This document shows positions 61,522 to 64,000 of a stretch of DNA of 64,000 nucleotides, in pieces. The translations under genes and the position numbers were made by a program. Positions within the stretch are counted from its first letter, which is position 1; each line of letters starts with the position of its first letter. A model generated the notes under the pieces. That model saw only the letters and a program-made list of their open reading frames with translations, was not told the origin of the DNA and searched no databases. Origin of the DNA: Actinomycetota bacterium (GTDB taxonomy: Bacteria; Actinomycetota; Actinomycetes; JACCUZ01); contig JAVEDI010000055.1 of NCBI GenBank assembly GCA_030841035.1, positions 1-64,000 on the forward strand, written 5' to 3'.

Positions 61522-62343
61522 GTGACCGCAGCCACCCCACCGCACGCACTGCGCATCGGGGCCCACGTCGACCAGTCCGACCCGATCGCCGAGGCGGTCG
61601 CCCGGGGCGCCGACCTCGTGCAGTTCTTCCTCGGCGATCCCCAGGGCTACAAGGGCCCGGTGGTGCAGTACGCCGCCGGGCCGGCCGCCCTGCGAGCGGC
61701 CGCCGAGCAGGCGGGCCTGGACGTCTACGTGCACGCGCCCTACGTCGTCAACGTCGCCACGTCCAACAACCGCATCCGCATCCCCAGCCGCAAGCTGTTG
61801 GCCCAGCACGCGGCGGCGGCCGCCCAGATAGGGGCGAAGGGCCTGATCGTGCACGGCGGGCACGTGCTCAAGGACGACGACCCGCAGCTCGGGGTCGACA
61901 ACTGGGTCAAGACCTTCGAGCGGATGGCCGCGCCGCTGCCGATCCTGATCGAGAACACCGCGGGGGGCGGCAACGCCATGGCGCGTCGCCTCGAGCGCAT
62001 CGCACGGCTGTGGGACGCGCTCGACGCCCGTGTCGACATGTCGCTGATCGGCTTCTGCCTGGACACCTGCCACGCGCACGCCGGGGGCGAGGAGCTGGTC
62101 GGCATCGTGGACCGGGTCAAGGCGATCACCGGCCGGGTCGACCTGGTGCACGCCAACGACTCGCGCGACGCCTTCGACTCGGGCGCCGACCGGCACGCCA
62201 ACTTCGGTTCCGGCGCCATCGACCCGGCGGCGATCGTGGCCGTCGTGGAGGCGGCCGGCGCGCCCGTGGTGTGCGAGACGCCCGGGGGAGCGCAGGGTCA
62301 GGGCGCGGACATCGCCTACCTGCGCGAGCACCTGCCGGGCTGA
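61522..62343 (+). CDS. Endonuclease IV / AP-endonuclease 2-like TIM-barrel protein
   Basis: A 273-residue TIM-barrel metal enzyme of the endonuclease IV (Nfo)/xylose isomerase-like superfamily: [66 protein letters not shown] and DLVHANDS contribute His, Glu and Asp Zn ligands, and CETPGG near the end a final Glu. These match the three-zinc centre of Nfo, which cuts at abasic sites. GTG start at 61522. Convergent with marR. Confidence 0.85.
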   Translation: MTAATPPHALRIGAHVDQSDPIAEAVARGADLVQFFLGDPQGYKGPVVQYAAGPAALRAAAEQAGLDVYVHAPYVVNVATSNNRIRIPSRKLLAQHAAAAAQIGAKGLIVHGGHVLKDDDPQLGVDNWVKTFERMAAPLPILIENTAGGGNAMARRLERIARLWDALDARVDMSLIGFCLDTCHAHAGGEELVGIVDRVKAITGRVDLVHANDSRDAFDSGADRHANFGSGAIDPAAIVAVVEAAGAPVVCETPGGAQGQGADIAYLREHLPG

Positions 62344-62353
62344 CCCCGCCCGG

Positions 62354-62890
62354 TCAGACCTGCGGAACGGGGGGCCGCGTGCCGGCGGTCGCGCACGGCC
62401 GCACGCCGTCGCGCACGACCCGCAGCGCGTCGACCAGAGCGCCGAGCTGGTCCGCCGAGAGCGGTGCGACCAGCCACCGCTCCACCAGCTCCAGGTGCCC
62501 GGGCAGCGCCGCGGCGAGCCGGGCTCGGCCGGTCTCCGTGACGACCGCGTAAGTCGTGCGACGGTCGGTCACGCAGGCCCGGCGGCTCACTGAGCCTGCC
62601 GCCTCGAGCCGATCGACGACCCGGGTGATGCCGCTGCTGGACAGCGAGGTCTGCGCGGCCAGGTCGGTCATCCGAAGCAGCCCGTCGGGGGAGCGGGAGA
62701 GCCGCAGGAGCACCTCGAACTCCACCTCACCCAGGCCGTGCTGGGCGACCTGGGCGGCGGCGAGCGCGCTGAGTCCCGCCCACGTCTCGGCCAGCAGGCC
62801 CATCACCGTCAGCCGCAGGTCCGCCTCGTCGACGGCAGGGGCTGCATCGGGGGCCGCCTGCTCGACCGTCGCCGCGGCGTGTTCGTCCAC
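62354..62890 (-). CDS. MarR-family transcriptional regulator
   Basis: A 178-residue MarR regulator. The winged helix is LTDLAAQT-like (RMTDLAAQTSLSSSGITRVVDRLEAAG), with a wing DRRTTYAVVTETGRARL, flanked by dimer helices. An N-terminal extension of ~20 Ala/Glu-rich residues. GTG start at 62890. Divergent from the YceI gene; the perfect dyad at 62922-62939 sits between them, so MarR probably represses both. Confidence 0.9.
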   Translation of the reverse strand: MDEHAAATVEQAAPDAAPAVDEADLRLTVMGLLAETWAGLSALAAAQVAQHGLGEVEFEVLLRLSRSPDGLLRMTDLAAQTSLSSSGITRVVDRLEAAGSVSRRACVTDRRTTYAVVTETGRARLAAALPGHLELVERWLVAPLSADQLGALVDALRVVRDGVRPCATAGTRPPVPQV

Positions 62891-62921
62891 GGCCCCAGCC
62901 TAGCAGTGTTTGACAAGTGGA

Positions 62922-62939
62922 ATATTGACAACACAATAT
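62922..62939. promoter_or_regulatory. Candidate MarR operator
   Basis: ATATTG (62922-62927) and CAATAT (62934-62939) are perfect inverted arms with a 6-nt spacer, in an unusually AT-rich pocket between the MarR and YceI genes. A TTGACA hexamer (62925-62930) overlaps it and would be a -35 for the YceI gene. Confidence 0.62.
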
Positions 62940-63037
62940 CTGTTCCCACAAGCGACTCGCTGCAGGCTGTGTTCCCGACCGGGACGCACCCCCACAAGCA
63001 GGACACCACCGCCCTACCCTTCGGAGAGGCCCCCACG

Positions 63038-63622
63038 ATGAGTGAGACCCAGAGCACCACCCCCGGCCGCGTCGTCAACGGCGTGACCCTCCCGACCCCC
63101 GGCACCTACGTGCTGGACCCCACCCACACCCGCATCGGTTTCGTCGCCCGCCACCTGATGGTCACCAAGGTCCGCGGCAACTTCCGCGAGTTCGAGGGCT
63201 CGATCACGGTCGCCGAGCAGCCCACGGACTCCACCGCCGAGGTGACCATCCAGGCCGCGAGCATCGACACCAACACCGCCGACCGCGACGCCCACCTGCG
63301 CTCCGCCGACTTCTTCGACGCTGAGCAGTTCCCGCAGCTGACCTTCGGCAGCGCGCGCGTCACCGGCCAGCAGGGCAGCGACTTCACCGTCACGGGTGAT
63401 CTCACGATCAAGGGCGTCACCCACGAGGTGGAGCTCAAGGTCGAGCTGGACGGCGTCGTGGCCGACCCCTACGGCAACACCCGCCTGGCCGTCAGCGCGA
63501 GCACCGACATCGACCGCGAGCAGTGGGGCCTGACCTGGAACGCCGCGCTCGAGACCGGCGGCGTCATGGTCTCGAAGAACATCCGGATCGAGATCGAGTC
63601 CGAGGCAGTGCTGCAGGGCTGA
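63038..63622 (+). CDS. YceI-family lipid-binding-like protein
   Basis: A 194-residue YceI protein: lipocalin-like beta barrel (TYVLDPTHTRIGFVARHLMVTKVRGNFREFEGSI, then AEVTIQAASIDTNTADRDAHLRSADFFD and the repeat FPQLTFGSA). The family binds isoprenoids. No signal peptide, so it is cytosolic, unlike periplasmic E. coli YceI. ATG 63038. Divergently paired with a MarR regulator, a common arrangement. Confidence 0.93.
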   Translation: MSETQSTTPGRVVNGVTLPTPGTYVLDPTHTRIGFVARHLMVTKVRGNFREFEGSITVAEQPTDSTAEVTIQAASIDTNTADRDAHLRSADFFDAEQFPQLTFGSARVTGQQGSDFTVTGDLTIKGVTHEVELKVELDGVVADPYGNTRLAVSASTDIDREQWGLTWNAALETGGVMVSKNIRIEIESEAVLQG

Positions 63623-63670
63623 GCCCGGCTGCCGCCGTACGCCGCTTCACCCGCACGACCGCCTGACCCT

Positions 63671-63704
63671 GCCGACGCCCCGGGCCACCACCCGGGGCGT
63701 CGGC
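63671..63704 (+). terminator. Strong hairpin terminator after the YceI gene
   Basis: GCCGACGCCCCGGG (63671-63684) and CCCGGGGCGTCGGC (63691-63704) are perfect 14-bp arms with a 6-base loop, 48 bases after the stop. No U-tract. Confidence 0.75.
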
Positions 63705-63798
63705 CTGTCCGCTGCGCCACTGCGCTCGGTAGCCTCGCCTGCGACACGCGGCCCGTCCGGTGCCGCCGTACCCCGTCCGGCGAGGAGCCCAGCCACCC

Positions 63799-64000
63799 AT
63801 GACGCTGCGCGTGCGAGCGATCAGCGCCGAGGAGAACCTCGCCTTCCTGGCCGCGCGCCCCTCGGCGAGCTTCCTGCAGTGCCCGTCGTGGGGCGCGGTC
63901 AAGCGCGAGTGGGACCACGAGAGCATCGGCTGGTACGACGACGCGGGCTCGCTCGTCGGTGTCGGGCTGGTGCTGCTGCGACAGGTGCCGAAGGTGAAGA
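63799..64000 (+). CDS. FemX/FmhB-type peptidoglycan bridge aminoacyltransferase, N-terminal part
   Basis: The gene runs off the window after 67 codons. MTLRVRAISAEENLAFLAARP, SFLQCPSWGAVKREWDHESIGWYD and VGLVLLRQVPKVK are the typical start of actinobacterial FemX-like proteins, GNAT-fold enzymes that add the first residue of the peptidoglycan cross-bridge from aminoacyl-tRNA. It lies near rpsF-ssb as in relatives. ATG 63799. Confidence 0.85.
   Translation, partial: MTLRVRAISAEENLAFLAARPSASFLQCPSWGAVKREWDHESIGWYDDAGSLVGVGLVLLRQVPKVK

Overview
The window is 64 kb of high-GC chromosomal DNA from an actinobacterium. Genes are tightly packed, neighbouring ORFs often overlap as GTGA/ATGA, GTG and TTG starts are common, and the families are typical of Actinobacteria (alpha-E/ATP-grasp/transglutaminase cluster, class Ia nrdAB under NrdR boxes and a B12 riboswitch, DUF6458, RsiG-like protein, rpsF-ssb-rpsR-rplI-dnaB block). 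The Nocardioidaceae or a close relative is my best guess, but that is inference. I saw no rRNA, tRNA, CRISPR array, phage or complete insertion sequence.

Layout. 1-330: tail of an unknown gene and a decayed RES-domain remnant. 0.4-7.1 kb: an isochorismatase-like hydrolase and an IclR regulator, divergent from a glycerol/dihydroxyacetone operon (glpF, dhaK, dhaL and a large DhaM-HPr-Enzyme I fusion), with a symmetric operator between them. 7.1-12.4 kb: two divergent arms encoding three transglutaminase-fold proteins, a circularly permuted ATP-grasp protein and an alpha-E protein. 12.4-16.2 kb: nrdAB, preceded by a cobalamin riboswitch and two NrdR boxes. 16.3-18.2 kb: a lone ABC permease and a PrmC-like methyltransferase. 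18.2-23.5 kb: a coupled subtilase, histidine kinase and REC-EAL operon. 23.7-25.1 kb: lpdA. 25.1-28.3 kb: zinc uptake operon (znuA, znuC, znuB, zur) with a candidate Zur box. 28.4-33.5 kb: YibE/F protein, nucleotidyltransferase, EEP-family hydrolase, FadE5-like acyl-CoA dehydrogenase and a small membrane protein.

33.5-38.2 kb: NHLRC2-like thioredoxin/NHL protein, small CarD-like protein, NYN/PIN-like protein with a lysine-rich repeat tail, Mn-exporter-type GDT1 protein under a yybP-ykoY riboswitch, and a nitrilase-family hydrolase. 38.2-44 kb: DinB-like protein, serine beta-lactamase-family hydrolase, then the branched-chain 2-oxoacid dehydrogenase operon (E1alpha, E1beta, E2), whose E3 may be the lpdA at 23.7 kb. 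44.2-52.1 kb: Pro- and Asp/His-rich membrane protein, PhoD-like phosphatase, glyoxalase-like protein, HisC/Pat aminotransferase, an RsiG-like c-di-GMP-binding anti-sigma candidate, alpha/beta hydrolase, SpoU methyltransferase and beta-carbonic anhydrase. 52.1-55.1 kb: a coupled three-gene surface-polymer-like operon (cytidylyltransferase-like, CDP-glycerol glycerophosphotransferase-like, and an ABC exporter membrane domain with no ATPase). 55.2-64 kb: dnaB with a class 3-like intein, MATE transporter, a repeat-filled spacer, rplI, rpsR, ssb, rpsF, an AP-endonuclease-like gene, a MarR/YceI pair and the start of a FemX-like gene.

Regulatory DNA is unusually legible: two riboswitches, tandem NrdR boxes, a Zur box, and operator-like dyads for IclR, TetR-type and MarR regulators. 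The items I find most worth a second look are the RsiG homologue with a Q-to-H change in its second ligand motif, the DnaB intein whose homing endonuclease has lost both catalytic aspartates, the subtilase with a 14-unit Trp pentapeptide tail, and the NBD-less exporter operon.
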